NCBI GenBank assembly: GCA_900103495.1
Contig: FMWZ01000007.1
Location: forward strand, 62,001-126,000
DNA length: 64,000 nucleotides
Direction of reading: 5' to 3'
Origin: Lachnospiraceae bacterium G11
GTDB lineage: Bacteria; Bacillota; Clostridia; Lachnospirales; Lachnospiraceae
In this document: piece after piece, positions 43,188 to 53,027 of the stretch
Numbering within the stretch: position 1 is the stretch's first letter
How the letters are laid out: each line of letters begins with the position of its first letter
Notes under the pieces: model-generated
What the model was told of the DNA's origin: nothing
Database searches by the model: none
What the model saw: the letters and a program-made list of their open reading frames with translations, nothing else
Translations under genes and position numbers: made by a program

Positions 43188-44819
43188 CTACTCATCTTCG
43201 CTTTCAACGATAGCGAATGCAATATTTGTGGCATGGTCTGCAACTCTTTCAAGTCCTGAAATAACATCTGAGAAAATCATGCCGGCTGCAGGCGTGCACT
43301 CATTCTTTGTAAGTCTGTCGATATGGGACTGCTGATACTCTCTCTCAAGGTTATCAATCTCATCCTCGATTCTGATAACATCCTGCATGTGCTCTTCCTT
43401 GCCCTGTGAAAAGATTTCAACCGCATACCTTAAGATATCGTTTACTCTTCCCATCATGGCACCCATTTCAGCTATGGCTTCCTTGCTGAACTCCACACCT
43501 CTTTCCTGTCTCATCCTTGCGGAATCGGCTATGTTCTCGGCATGGTCACCGATTCTTTCTATATCATTTACAACATGGAACAAAGCACCGATGCTCTTCA
43601 AGTCTTCGATAGGAAGGGTTGTCTGGTTAATCTTAACAAGATAATCCGTTATGGCGTGATTGAGGAAGTCGATGTTTTTCTCAACCTCATAAACCTCCGT
43701 AATATCTTCCTCATCCAAGGTAATCAAAGCGTTCATGGCTCTGTTTAAGTTCTCGGATGCAAGGGTTGCCATACGATCAAGCTCTTTGATAACGTCTGTC
43801 ACTGCTGTGGCAGGGTTAAAGAGCACCTTGTCACCAATATACTTAAGCTGGAAGGATGCACGGTAACCAATCTTCTCGTCCTCGCCCGGTACCAGAAGGT
43901 ATGTGAGCTTTACAATAAGATTTGAGAAAGGAAGCAGGATAATAACCTGAACTATCTTTATAATAGTATGGGCATTCGCAACGAATCTTCCGGCATCGCT
44001 GGATACTGTGTCAATGGCACTGACAACAGGATTCATGGCAAACATAAAGATTACGAAGAACAAAACCGTACCTATTATATTAAAGAGCAAATGAATGTAT
44101 GCTGCTCTCTTTGCATCTCTCTTACCTGCCAATGATGAAAGAAGTGCAGGTGTACATGCGCCGATGTTACATCCAAGAATTATAAATAAGGTAATCTCCT
44201 TGGGAATAAGTCCCTGATTGGCCATTAAGAGCACGATGCTGACTGTTACCGATGAACTCTGAATAATAGCGGTAAGAACAGTGCCTATTAATACAGCCAT
44301 AAAAGGATTGTCCAGGGAAGATAAAAGACTTACAACCTGGGGATGATCCTTCATGCTGGCCATGGCTCCGGACATATTGGACAGTCCAAGGAAAAGAATA
44401 CCAAAACCAACAACTATCTCTGCAAGTTTTACTACATTTTGCTTCTTGCAGAACATAACTATAATTACGCCAAGTAACAAAATAACAGGTGCAACCTTAG
44501 ACAGGTTAAAGGATACCAACTGTGAAGTGATGGTTGTACCGATATTGGCACCGAATATAACTCCTGCAGCCTGATACAGATTCATAAGACCGGAGTTAAC
44601 AAACGAAACAACCATTACAGTACACGCGGATGAACTCTGTATGATACCCGTGAACACAATACCTACCAGCATTCCGGTGAATCGGTTGGTTGTAAGTTTT
44701 TCGAGAATGTTTCTGAGCTTTGCGCCGGCCACTTTCTCAATGGAGTCGCTCATGACTCTCATTCCGTACAGAAATAAGCCCAAGCCTCCAAACATGGCAA
44801 GCAAAACTGTAATGCCCAT
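43188..44819 (-). CDS. Na+/phosphate cotransporter family protein with PhoU domain
   Basis: A 543-residue protein. Residues 1-310 hold two inverted repeats of the Na/Pi-cotransporter II type, each with a QSSSACTVMVVSFVNSG or QSSSVTVSIVLLMANQG motif. Residues about 340-540 form a PhoU-like helical bundle (DIERIGDHAENIADSA, GLERVADHATNIAFAI), which usually binds metal and senses phosphate status. Last gene of the rimP-nusA-infB operon, three bp after ribF. No clear terminator was seen before the rpsO promoter. Confidence 0.9.
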   Translation of the reverse strand: MGITVLLAMFGGLGLFLYGMRVMSDSIEKVAGAKLRNILEKLTTNRFTGMLVGIVFTGIIQSSSACTVMVVSFVNSGLMNLYQAAGVIFGANIGTTITSQLVSFNLSKVAPVILLLGVIIVMFCKKQNVVKLAEIVVGFGILFLGLSNMSGAMASMKDHPQVVSLLSSLDNPFMAVLIGTVLTAIIQSSSVTVSIVLLMANQGLIPKEITLFIILGCNIGACTPALLSSLAGKRDAKRAAYIHLLFNIIGTVLFFVIFMFAMNPVVSAIDTVSSDAGRFVANAHTIIKIVQVIILLPFSNLIVKLTYLLVPGEDEKIGYRASFQLKYIGDKVLFNPATAVTDVIKELDRMATLASENLNRAMNALITLDEEDITEVYEVEKNIDFLNHAITDYLVKINQTTLPIEDLKSIGALFHVVNDIERIGDHAENIADSARMRQERGVEFSKEAIAEMGAMMGRVNDILRYAVEIFSQGKEEHMQDVIRIEDEIDNLEREYQQSHIDRLTKNECTPAAGMIFSDVISGLERVADHATNIAFAIVESEDE

Positions 44820-44822
44820 TAA

Positions 44823-45731
44823 TTACCTCCTGAACCCTGCTTCAATATCTCTTTTCATTTGAGCTTTGAGTTCTTCAATACTGTCAAATTTCATTTCCGG
44901 ACGAAGGAAGCCATGAAGCCTAACCGCTGCTCTGTTTCCGTATACGTCCTGATTAAAGTTATATAGAAAAGTCTCGACGGTCACCTTTTTCTCGTCGCTG
45001 ACTGTTGGTTTCACACCAATATTTGTTATTCCTTTGAAAACCTTGCCCTCAATTTCAGCTTCAGAATAATAAACGCCAAAGGGAGGTAAAAGTTTCTCGT
45101 CATCCGGAATCTGGTTTATTGTGGGCATTCCAATAGTTCGCCCTATCCTGTTACCATGTACAATTACGCCTGTTATTTGATAAGGTGAACCGAGATAGGC
45201 CTCTGCCTTCTCCATGTCGGAATTCTTAATTGCTTCCCTAATTAAAGTGGAACTGACAATTTCTCCGTCAATCCTGACCTTATCTATTATATCAGCTTCA
45301 TAGTCCAATGTGTCACGAAGTGAAAGAAGGAGTTTCGAATCCCCTTCACCTCTTATACCATAAGACAAATCTGAGCCCGCTGCAATATATCTTGCATTCA
45401 GTTTGCCGCACAGAATATCCTTAATAAAAACAGAAGGTTCAGTATCCGCAGTTTCCTTATCGAATGGATATTCAACCAGAATATCAACTCCAAGTTCTGC
45501 AAACACTCTTCTTTTCTCTGCCACGGTGGTCAAGCATTTCTCCTCACTTCCGAAGAACTTTTCAGGAGATGGAGAAAAAGTAAATACACATACTTTCAAT
45601 CCTTCCGCTCTCTTAGCCATGCAGGCGGAAATAAGTTTCTTATGTCCCATATGGACACCGTCAAACTTGCCTATTGTGACTGCGGTGCCCTCTTCAATTC
45701 TAAAATCCTTTGTATCTTTTATAATTTCCAA
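44823..45731 (-). CDS. ribF: Bifunctional riboflavin kinase / FAD synthetase
   Basis: A 302-residue RibF. The N-terminal nucleotidyltransferase domain has TIGKFDGVHMGHKKLI and SSTLIREAIKNSDMEKA; the C-terminal kinase domain has GVIVHGNRIGRTIGMPTINQ and VYGNRAAVRLHGFLRPE. It turns riboflavin into FMN and FAD. It lies 20 bp after truB, the usual partner in Firmicutes. Confidence 0.95.
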   Translation of the reverse strand: MEIIKDTKDFRIEEGTAVTIGKFDGVHMGHKKLISACMAKRAEGLKVCVFTFSPSPEKFFGSEEKCLTTVAEKRRVFAELGVDILVEYPFDKETADTEPSVFIKDILCGKLNARYIAAGSDLSYGIRGEGDSKLLLSLRDTLDYEADIIDKVRIDGEIVSSTLIREAIKNSDMEKAEAYLGSPYQITGVIVHGNRIGRTIGMPTINQIPDDEKLLPPFGVYYSEAEIEGKVFKGITNIGVKPTVSDEKKVTVETFLYNFNQDVYGNRAAVRLHGFLRPEMKFDSIEELKAQMKRDIEAGFRR

Positions 45732-45751
45732 TTACGTCACCGACTTTTCTG

Positions 45752-46663
45752 TCAATGTTGTTTCACTTCCTCCGGAAGGAACATTTTGAAAGGTTTATAC
45801 ACGTCACCTTTCTTTTCATATACTCCGTAAAACTCACCCTTACTGTCGTAAACGCGAATTTTAGCTGTGAGACTTTTTATATCTGTCTCACAGAAATTTG
45901 AATTGTCCAACACATTTCCGTTTACAAGAAGCTTTAGTGCGTCGTCTTTGACAAATGCTTTTGCATAGTCCGCAAAAAATTCGTCCACAGGAGTAACTAT
46001 CTTAAACAGTTCATTGTTGTCTCTGTATTTTTCGATTTCTGCAAGGGTGTATGCATTCTCAATTTTAAAGACACCTGTTTTCGTCCTCACAAGGGAATCC
46101 ATTGACGCCCCACACCCCAATTTTTCGCCAATATCATTCATCAGGGTTCTAATGTAAGTACCTTTGGAGCAGGAAATCTTGAGAGTAATTAAAGGCAGGT
46201 TTAACTTCTCTATGGTAATGTTGTTAATACAAACCCTTCTGGTGGGTCTGTCCACCACCTTGCCTTTCCTTGCAAGATCATATAATCTCTGACCATTTAC
46301 CCACACTGCCGAATACATTGGCGGAAGCTGGTCATATTCCCCGATAAAAGAATTTACGGCCTCTCTTATCTCATCTTCCGAGCAGGTAACCTCTCGCTCT
46401 GAAGTAATCTGTCCTGTCATATCCTGGGTATCTGTGGTTACACCCAGTCTCATAACGCCCAGATATTCCTTTTCCTTATCCGTCATGGATTCGCAAAGCT
46501 TTGTGGCTGAGCCGAGGCAAACCGGCAAAACCCCTGTTGCATCCGGGTCCAATGTTCCCGTATGCCCCATCTTCCTCTGCTTTAGAATACCTCTAAGCTT
46601 GGCTACCACATCAAAGGAAGTATATCCGGACTCTTTATTTACATTTATAATTCCGTTAATCAA
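45752..46663 (-). CDS. truB: tRNA pseudouridine-55 synthase
   Basis: A 303-residue TruB. Conserved segments: INVNKESGYTSFDVVAKL, KMGHTGTLDPDATGVLPVCLG (with the catalytic Asp), YSAVWVNGQRLYDLARKGK and CSKGTYIRTLMNDIG. It makes pseudouridine at position 55 of the T-loop. The C-terminal part, about 60 residues, is a PUA-like domain. The start overlaps the nrnA stop by four bases. Confidence 0.96.
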   Translation of the reverse strand: MINGIINVNKESGYTSFDVVAKLRGILKQRKMGHTGTLDPDATGVLPVCLGSATKLCESMTDKEKEYLGVMRLGVTTDTQDMTGQITSEREVTCSEDEIREAVNSFIGEYDQLPPMYSAVWVNGQRLYDLARKGKVVDRPTRRVCINNITIEKLNLPLITLKISCSKGTYIRTLMNDIGEKLGCGASMDSLVRTKTGVFKIENAYTLAEIEKYRDNNELFKIVTPVDEFFADYAKAFVKDDALKLLVNGNVLDNSNFCETDIKSLTAKIRVYDSKGEFYGVYEKKGDVYKPFKMFLPEEVKQH

Positions 46664-47646
46664 TTATTTTCCTCAAGTTGTTTAGCTATATACTTAGAAA
46701 GATTATTCACACAATCGTGATAACTGCCTTCCATTGTGCATCCGGCCGCTCTTGCATGTCCGCCTCCGCCAAATGCACTGACAGCCTTGGCTGCATCCAC
46801 CTTGGGGGTGGTTCTGAGGCTTACTTTATACTTAAACGTTCCAAGTTCATACATGAAAATAGCACAGTCTACGCCCTTTATATTCCTGAGCTGATTAACT
46901 ATGCCATCCAAATCTGCAGGAACAGCTTCATAAAAGTCCATGGTTCTCTTATCAACGCAGCTGACAATGCATCTGCCATCAAGGAATCTCACGCTTTCAA
47001 GCATGGCCCTGCCCATTATTTGATTCTGAACATATGTCTTCTGGTAAAAAGTCTCCTCCACGATTCTGGGGAAGTCAAAGTCAAACCTGATAAGCTCGGA
47101 GGCTGCTATAAGAGTCTCCGGCCTTGTGTTTGAATACTGGAATACACCGGTATCGTGAATAATACCGATGTAAAGAGCCAGCGCAATATCTGTGTCCATT
47201 CTCTCTTCATATGAAAGAGAATTTTCGTCATTTTTGATCAGTTCATAAACCAGTTCACTGGCGGAGCCGACCTCAGGGAAACAATAATTTTCCATGCCGG
47301 ATCCACCTGCGTTGGTTATATGATGGTCAATATTTACAGTAAGCTTTGATTCTGTGAACATCTTAGCAGCTTTTTCATTCATTCTGTCATAGCTGCAGTC
47401 CAGGCAAAAGAATACGTCAAATCCGCCCTCATGAGCATATTCGGTATCAATCTCATCAAGATACTTCAAGTCTCTCATGTTCTCATTCTTTGAATCTAAC
47501 ATAAGAAGAATATCCGCATCTTTAGCGATTTTCTTAAGATAGAGATACAGAGCCATGGTAGATCCATAGCAATCTCCGTCAGGGCGAATATGGCCGCTGA
47601 CACCAATGGATTTGGCATTAGCCACAAGACTAGACAGTTTCATCAT
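46660..47646 (-). CDS. nrnA: DHH-family bifunctional oligoribonuclease / PAP phosphatase NrnA
   Basis: A 328-residue DHH/DHHA1 protein. The motifs HIRPDGDCYGS, FCLDCS, NIDHHITN and the C-terminal GGGGHARAAGCTMEGS identify NrnA/MgpA, which cleaves nano-RNAs and dephosphorylates pAp. Three ATGs cluster at 47652-47643; the one at 47646 has AAAGG seven bases ahead and is chosen. The start overlaps the rbfA 3' end by 17 bp. The frame extends to 47712, inside rbfA, without support. Confidence 0.93.
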   Translation of the reverse strand: MMKLSSLVANAKSIGVSGHIRPDGDCYGSTMALYLYLKKIAKDADILLMLDSKNENMRDLKYLDEIDTEYAHEGGFDVFFCLDCSYDRMNEKAAKMFTESKLTVNIDHHITNAGGSGMENYCFPEVGSASELVYELIKNDENSLSYEERMDTDIALALYIGIIHDTGVFQYSNTRPETLIAASELIRFDFDFPRIVEETFYQKTYVQNQIMGRAMLESVRFLDGRCIVSCVDKRTMDFYEAVPADLDGIVNQLRNIKGVDCAIFMYELGTFKYKVSLRTTPKVDAAKAVSAFGGGGHARAAGCTMEGSYHDCVNNLSKYIAKQLEENN

Positions 47647-48013
47647 CCTCATGCCTTTCTGTTCCCTTGTTAACCTCATCAATAAGTTTGGACATATTAA
47701 CACCATACTCAATGGAATTGTCCATAATAAAGGTTATTTCAGGGGTGTTTCTGAGATTAATCTTTTTTGCCAAATAGTTTCTGATGTATCCTGAAGCAGA
47801 CTCCAAGCCCTTCTTGGTCTGAAGTCTTGCCTCTTCGTCTCCGTAAACCGAAATATAGGCTTTGCATGTCTTAAGGTCGGGAGCCACATCAACGGAGACA
47901 ACGCTTGTCATGGGTGAGATGCGGGGATCCTTGATTTCACCCCTGATGCACTCAGCCAAAACATGCATTACCTCTTCGTTAATTCTTATACTCTTAATAC
48001 TGTTTTTTCTCAT
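47630..48013 (-). CDS. rbfA: Ribosome-binding factor A
   Basis: A 127-residue RbfA with a KH-like fold (RINEEVMHVLAECIRGEIKDPRISPMTSVVSVDVAPDLKTCKAYISVYG in adjoining motifs). It binds the 30S subunit near helix 1/44 and helps final 16S rRNA maturation. It lies 14 bp after infB, the conserved order. Confidence 0.95.
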   Translation of the reverse strand: MRKNSIKSIRINEEVMHVLAECIRGEIKDPRISPMTSVVSVDVAPDLKTCKAYISVYGDEEARLQTKKGLESASGYIRNYLAKKINLRNTPEITFIMDNSIEYGVNMSKLIDEVNKGTERHEDDETV

Positions 48014-48027
48014 TGTAAACCTCGATT

Positions 48028-50775
48028 CTACCGGGGAACCTCAACCATAATGTAGGCTTCAACCTGATCAAGTTCTTTGATTGCATCGAATCCTTCGAAT
48101 ACGAGGCCGCACTCAAATCCGGCCTTAACCTCTTTGACGTCATCCTTGAATCTCTTAAGGGATGCAAGATTACCTTCGAAGATCTGCTCGCCTTCTCTGG
48201 TAATTCTAACCTTACAGCCTCTCTGGAATACACCGTCAAGTACATAAGAACCTGCGATATTACCGACTGCGCTGGCCTTGAAGATCTGACGTACTTCAGC
48301 ATGACCGATAATCTTCTCCTCGTATACGGGATCAAGCATACCCTTCATGGCTGCTTCGATATCTTCAATAGCCTGGTAAATTACCTTGTAAAGTCTTACA
48401 TCTACGCCCTCTCTCTCAGCAGAAGCTTTTGCCTGAGCATCAGGACGAACATTAAATCCGATAATAATTGCGTTTGAAGCACTTGCAAGAACTACGTCGG
48501 ACTCGTTGATAGCACCTACGCCACCATGGATGCACTTAACAACAACTTCCTCATTTGAAAGCTTGAGAAGTGATGTCTTAACTGCCTCAACTGAACCCTG
48601 CACATCAGCCTTAACGATGATGTTAAGTTCCTTAAGGTTGCCTGCCTTGATCTGGCTGAATACATCGTCAAGTGACATGTGAGCCTTGGTCTCTTCAAGC
48701 ATCTTCTCCTTATGCTGAGTAACGAATGCCTCTGCATAGGACTTGGCAGTCTTATCTGAATCGTGTGCGATGAATACTTCACCTGCGTTGGGAACATCGT
48801 TAAGACCAAGAATCTCAACTGGTGTTGAAGGAATAGCTTCCTTAACCTTTCTTCCCTTATCATCAATCATGGCACGAACTTTACCATGGCTTGAACCCGC
48901 AGAAATAAAGTCGCCCACATGTAAGGTACCCTTTTGTACAAGTACTGTAGCAACAGGACCACGGCCCTTATCAAGCTCAGCCTCGATAACGATACCTCTT
49001 GCCTTTCTGTTGGGATTAGCCTTGAGCTCAAGGATATCTGCAGAAAGGAGAATCATTTCAAGGAGTTGCTCAATACCTTCGCCTGTCTTAGCAGAAACAG
49101 GAACGAATACCGTGCTTCCACCCCAGTCCTCTGAGATAAGCTCGTACTCTGTGAGTTCCTGCTTAACACGGTCGATGTTTGCATTGGGTTTATCAATCTT
49201 GTTAACGGCAACGATAATTTCGATACCTGCAGCTTTTGCATGGTTAATAGCCTCGATGGTCTGGGGCATTACACCGTCATCAGCTGCAACAACAAGGATT
49301 GCAATATCTGTGGCGTTGGCACCACGCATACGCATGGCTGTGAAAGCCTCATGACCGGGTGTATCAAGGAATGTGATCCTACGATCGTTAACCTTAACTG
49401 TGTACGCACCGATGGCCTGAGTGATTCCGCCTGCCTCTTTATCCGTAACGTTGGTCTTTCTGATTGCGTCGAGGAGTGAGGTTTTACCATGATCGACGTG
49501 ACCCATTACGCAGATAACGGGAGCACGGGTAACCATATCATCGGGATTCTCCTCTTCTTCTTTAAGAAGTTCTTCGATGATGTCAACCTTAACCTCTTTC
49601 TCACAGATGATATCGTACTCGATGGCGATATTCTCTGCTTCCTCAAAAGAGATTTCCTGGTTAACGGTAACAATCTGACCCTGCATGAAGAGTTTCTTGA
49701 TGATAGCAGAAGGCTGCTGTTTCATCTTATCAGCAAGATCTTTAATTGTAATAGTCTCAGGAATGGTAATAACCTTGATTACCTCTTCAACTACTTCTTC
49801 TTTCTTCTTTTCGGGCTTAATAAACCTGCCTGCACGATTTTTCGGTGCACCATCTTCTTCATAAATAAGGTCTTTTTTGGATCTCTTATCAAAGTCCTTA
49901 TTATTTGAGCGTCGCTTTTCATCATCTCGCCCTTTATCCACAGGTCCTTCCGCAAAGCCTTTGCCGCCCGCCTTGTTTGCGAACCTATTACCCTGGCCCT
50001 GATTGTTCTTCGGCCCAAAGTTCTTATCCCCTTCAGGCTTCTGATAACCTGTACGAGGGCGGTCACCAGACTGATTGCCATAAGGAGCGTTTTGACGTCC
50101 ACCCTGTCTGTTCTGTCCGTCTGCAGGTCTCGGTCTTCTTTCGGTATTGTCGTTAGGTCTGTTGCCTTGGTATCTTTCATTGCTTCTACCTGCGTTTCCT
50201 CTGTTGGCATCATCAGGTCTTCTTCCCTCGCTTGTTCCCTGAGGCTTGTTCTGAGCGGGTCTCATATCCTTAAGGCCCTGCATCTCATTAGGATCTGTAG
50301 GTTTTACAGAAGATCTGATAAGAGGTCTGTTGACACTGGGTGTAGGTGAAGGAGGTGTTGAAGGTTTAATCAATCCTCCGGGACGACCGGTGCCACCCAT
50401 GGGTCTGTTGCCCTGATTACCCATAGGCCTGTTACCCTGGGGTCTCTGGCCGGGCATCTTTGAATTGGCGGTATTACTTACAATAATAATTTTCTTTTTC
50501 TTCTTCGGAGCTTCACCGTTTCCTTCAGCAGCCGGAGCAGGTGCTTTTGCGGGTGCCTCTGCCTTGGGAGCTTCTGCCTTAGGGGCTTCTGCTTTGGGTG
50601 CCTCTGTCTTAGGTGCAGCCTTTCCGAATTTCTTTTTTACCATTTCGATTGCGTCATCTTCAATGCTACTCTGGGCAGCCTTTACTTCAATGCCCTTTTC
50701 GCCAAGGAAGGTGATCACATCCTTGCTTTGTATATCCAGCTCTTTAGCGAGCTCATGCACTTTCATTTTTGCCAT
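48028..50775 (-). CDS. infB: Translation initiation factor IF-2
   Basis: A 915-residue IF-2. Residues 1-50 form the IF2-N subdomain; about 54-78 contain a tandem repeat based on EAPKA, then a long Gly/Arg/Asn/Gln-rich disordered part to about 330. The G domain has [25 protein letters not shown] and NKIDKPNAN; the C-terminal domains II-IV bind initiator tRNA. The repeat is encoded by near-identical 15-bp units (around 50550-50610) and may vary in number between strains. Start with GGAGG ahead. Fifth gene of the operon. Confidence 0.97.
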   Translation of the reverse strand: MAKMKVHELAKELDIQSKDVITFLGEKGIEVKAAQSSIEDDAIEMVKKKFGKAAPKTEAPKAEAPKAEAPKAEAPAKAPAPAAEGNGEAPKKKKKIIIVSNTANSKMPGQRPQGNRPMGNQGNRPMGGTGRPGGLIKPSTPPSPTPSVNRPLIRSSVKPTDPNEMQGLKDMRPAQNKPQGTSEGRRPDDANRGNAGRSNERYQGNRPNDNTERRPRPADGQNRQGGRQNAPYGNQSGDRPRTGYQKPEGDKNFGPKNNQGQGNRFANKAGGKGFAEGPVDKGRDDEKRRSNNKDFDKRSKKDLIYEEDGAPKNRAGRFIKPEKKKEEVVEEVIKVITIPETITIKDLADKMKQQPSAIIKKLFMQGQIVTVNQEISFEEAENIAIEYDIICEKEVKVDIIEELLKEEEENPDDMVTRAPVICVMGHVDHGKTSLLDAIRKTNVTDKEAGGITQAIGAYTVKVNDRRITFLDTPGHEAFTAMRMRGANATDIAILVVAADDGVMPQTIEAINHAKAAGIEIIVAVNKIDKPNANIDRVKQELTEYELISEDWGGSTVFVPVSAKTGEGIEQLLEMILLSADILELKANPNRKARGIVIEAELDKGRGPVATVLVQKGTLHVGDFISAGSSHGKVRAMIDDKGRKVKEAIPSTPVEILGLNDVPNAGEVFIAHDSDKTAKSYAEAFVTQHKEKMLEETKAHMSLDDVFSQIKAGNLKELNIIVKADVQGSVEAVKTSLLKLSNEEVVVKCIHGGVGAINESDVVLASASNAIIIGFNVRPDAQAKASAEREGVDVRLYKVIYQAIEDIEAAMKGMLDPVYEEKIIGHAEVRQIFKASAVGNIAGSYVLDGVFQRGCKVRITREGEQIFEGNLASLKRFKDDVKEVKAGFECGLVFEGFDAIKELDQVEAYIMVEVPR

Positions 50776-50790
50776 GCTTTATCCTCCGTC

Positions 50791-51111
50791 CTATTTTGTC
50801 TCTTCCAATGCACTTAGCATTTCGTTTAAGCTTTTTGCGAATCCCGCGTCCGTAACTCCCATGGATGCACGCATCTCTTTACCGATGGCGTGTCCAAGTT
50901 CATCCTTGCTTCCGTATTCAAAAACCGGAACCCTGTAGAAGGCACCCTTGTCCTTGAAAAGCTTCTTGGTATTGTCCGAAGCATCCTTAGCCACCACCAC
51001 GAGTTTGACTTTTCCGTCCTTTATTCCGTTTTCAGTGGAGAATTCTCCGCTTACGACTTTACCTGCTTTTGTTGCAAGGCCCATAAGCGCAAAAATCTTA
51101 TTCTGTGCCAT
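50791..51111 (-). CDS. YlxQ/L7Ae-like ribosomal RNA-binding protein
   Basis: A 106-residue L7Ae/L30e-family protein (FALMGLATKAGKVVSGEFSTENGI, VVVAKDASDNTKK). Homologues between nusA and infB bind kink-turn RNA; the exact RNA target here is not known. It starts 14 bp inside the 3' end of the YlxR gene, so translation is coupled. Confidence 0.92.
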   Translation of the reverse strand: MAQNKIFALMGLATKAGKVVSGEFSTENGIKDGKVKLVVVAKDASDNTKKLFKDKGAFYRVPVFEYGSKDELGHAIGKEMRASMGVTDAGFAKSLNEMLSALEETK

Positions 51112-51367
51112 CCGTAAACTCCTTAATCAGGTTCTCATAAACTTCCGCAGGAATCTGAACATGAAGGGATCTCTCAAGTCCTTTGGTTTTCTTCGCTTTC
51201 TCAAGGCAATCAAGATTCTTGCAAAGGTAAGCGCCTCTGCCATTCTTCTTGCCCGTGAGATCCAAAACAATTTCATCCTCAGGTGTCTTAAGCACACGCA
51301 TAAGAGTTCTCTTGTCCTTCATTTCTCCGCAGCCTAAACACTGCCTCATTGGAATCTTTTTTTCCAT
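51098..51367 (-). CDS. rnpM: YlxR/RnpM, RNase P-binding modulator
   Basis: An 89-residue YlxR-family protein. The signature MRQCLGCGEMKDKRTLMR near the N-terminus and GRGAYLCKNLDCLEKA are complete. Work in Bacillus showed that the family binds RNase P RNA and modulates its activity, hence RnpM. It lies five bp after nusA. Confidence 0.92.
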   Translation of the reverse strand: MEKKIPMRQCLGCGEMKDKRTLMRVLKTPEDEIVLDLTGKKNGRGAYLCKNLDCLEKAKKTKGLERSLHVQIPAEVYENLIKEFTDGTE

Positions 51368-51372
51368 TCTTA

Positions 51373-52542
51373 TTACTCTTCGACCTCTCCGGAGGGTTCT
51401 TCATAGCCTTCCTCGTACTCGCCTTCGTAACCTTCTTCGTACTCCTCATCGTACTCGTCATCGTCGTACTCATAGTCTTCGATTCTGAATCCGGGAGTAT
51501 CCTTAGCCTGAGTTTCACTCTTAATATCAATCTTGTAACCTGTAAGTCTTGCTGCAAGTCTTGCGTTCTGACCTTCCTTACCGATTGCTAGTGAAAGCTG
51601 ATAATCGGGAACAACAACCTTTGCTGTCTTCTCATCAGGATCGGCAAAAACTGCAACAATCTTGGCAGGTGAAAGAGCATTCTGAATAAGTGTACCGGGG
51701 TTCTCATCCCAGTTCACGATATCAATCTTCTCACCTCTAAGTTCCTCAACAATTGCGTTTACTCTTGCGCCGTTCATACCTACGCATGCACCTACAGCAT
51801 CAACGTTGGGGTTGTTGCTGTAAACGGCAATCTTTGTTCTGCTTCCTGCTTCTCTTGCAATGGACTTGATTTCAACTGTTCCATCCTTAATCTCTGTAAC
51901 TTCTGACTCGAAGAGTCTCTTGACGAGATCCGGATGAGTACGGCTTACATTAATACGAGGTCCCTTGGGAGTATTCTTAACATCTACAATGTAAAGTTTA
52001 ATTCTCTCAGTTGGTTTGAATACCTCTGTCTTAACCTGCTCATTCTCAGAAAGAATAGCATCAGCCTTACCAAGGTTAATGGAAATGTTCTTGCCCACAT
52101 ATCTCTGAACGATACCGGTAACAACATCCTTCTCCTTCTCGTAGAACTGATTGTAAATAACGCTTCTTTCTTCCTCACGAATCTTCTGTAAGATTACGTT
52201 CTTGGCGTTCTGAGTTGCGATACGTCCGAACTCCTTGGACTTAATTTCCATACGAACAGTACCGCCAACCTTAGCCTTCTTATCGATAGCCTTGGCGTCC
52301 TCTAATGTGATTTGAAGAACATCGTCCTCAACCTCATCCTTGGTTGCAACAACTTCCTTCTCGGCGTAAACCTCGAATTCACCTGTCTCTCTGTTAATCT
52401 CAACCTTTACGTTGTCTGCCTTTCCAAAATGGTTCTTGCAGGCTGTAAGCAATGAATTCTCGATAGCTTCGAATAAGGTCTCTTTGCTGATCTCCTTCTC
52501 TTTTTCAAGCACATCCAATGCTTCCATTAATTCTGTATTCAT
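51373..52542 (-). CDS. nusA: Transcription termination/antitermination factor NusA
   Basis: A 389-residue NusA from the ATG at 52542; the family usually begins MNTELxEALxxLEKEK, as here, although GGAGGT is 12 bases ahead, which is long. Domains: N-terminal RNAP-binding (1-125), S1 (about 130-200), KH1 and KH2 (about 225-345, with ACVGMNGARVNAIVEELRGEKIDIV and AIGKEGQNARLAARLTG). It ends in a very acidic Tyr/Glu tail (about 355-389) with repeated EEGYE-type units. It controls pausing and intrinsic termination, so the terminator in its own operon leader is a likely target. Confidence 0.96.
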   Translation of the reverse strand: MNTELMEALDVLEKEKEISKETLFEAIENSLLTACKNHFGKADNVKVEINRETGEFEVYAEKEVVATKDEVEDDVLQITLEDAKAIDKKAKVGGTVRMEIKSKEFGRIATQNAKNVILQKIREEERSVIYNQFYEKEKDVVTGIVQRYVGKNISINLGKADAILSENEQVKTEVFKPTERIKLYIVDVKNTPKGPRINVSRTHPDLVKRLFESEVTEIKDGTVEIKSIAREAGSRTKIAVYSNNPNVDAVGACVGMNGARVNAIVEELRGEKIDIVNWDENPGTLIQNALSPAKIVAVFADPDEKTAKVVVPDYQLSLAIGKEGQNARLAARLTGYKIDIKSETQAKDTPGFRIEDYEYDDDEYDEEYEEGYEGEYEEGYEEPSGEVEE

Positions 52543-52562
52543 CTTTTTCTTTATACCTCCAA

Positions 52563-53027
52563 TCAAAAATCAATAGCCAGTCTTACATCTGCAAGATCTG
52601 TGCGATTATAAGTTTTATCTTCACCGTTTACTGTGATGGTTACTGTTTTTTCATCAAATGCTTTAAGAGTACCTTCCGCATTCTTACTGCCGTCGATTGG
52701 TTTGTAGAATTTAAGTTCCACATCCTCACCGATACTCTTCTCAAAATGTTTGTCCTTTTTAAGGCTTCTGCCAAGGCCCGGTGAACTCACTTCCAGGATG
52801 TATGCTTCCTCTATAAAGTCCGCTTCATCCAGCTTGTCCGACAACGCTCTGCTTACTGCTTCGCAATCATCGATGTCCACTCCGCCTTCCTTGTCAATGT
52901 AAGCTCTAAGATACCAGTCACTGCCTTCCTTCACGTACTCAACATCGTAGATTTCCACTCCGCGGTCTTTGGTGATTGGAATCAGAAGTTCTTCGGTCTT
53001 AGCTTCATAAGTCTTACCCTTTGACAA
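52563..53027 (-). CDS. rimP: Ribosome maturation factor RimP
   Basis: A 154-residue RimP. The frame is open to 53099, but the family length and the MSKGKTYEAKTEELLIPI start point to the TTG at 53027 (AAAGGA ahead); a GTG at 53036 is the alternative. Motifs: VEIYDVEYVKEGSDWYLRAYIDKEGGVDIDDCEAVSRALSDKLDE (joined segments) and YILEVSSPGLGRSLKKDKHF. RimP acts early in 30S assembly. First gene of the operon that continues to the Na/Pi cotransporter. Confidence 0.93.
   Translation of the reverse strand: MSKGKTYEAKTEELLIPITKDRGVEIYDVEYVKEGSDWYLRAYIDKEGGVDIDDCEAVSRALSDKLDEADFIEEAYILEVSSPGLGRSLKKDKHFEKSIGEDVELKFYKPIDGSKNAEGTLKAFDEKTVTITVNGEDKTYNRTDLADVRLAIDF

Noticed and set aside
46660-47712. Longer nrnA start at 47712
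   Set aside because: It would put 66 extra bases inside rbfA with no ribosome site; the family start matches 47646.
49791-50213. Minus-strand Arg/Thr-rich 140-residue ORF
   Set aside because: It is an alternative frame within the low-complexity Gly/Arg/Asn region of infB.
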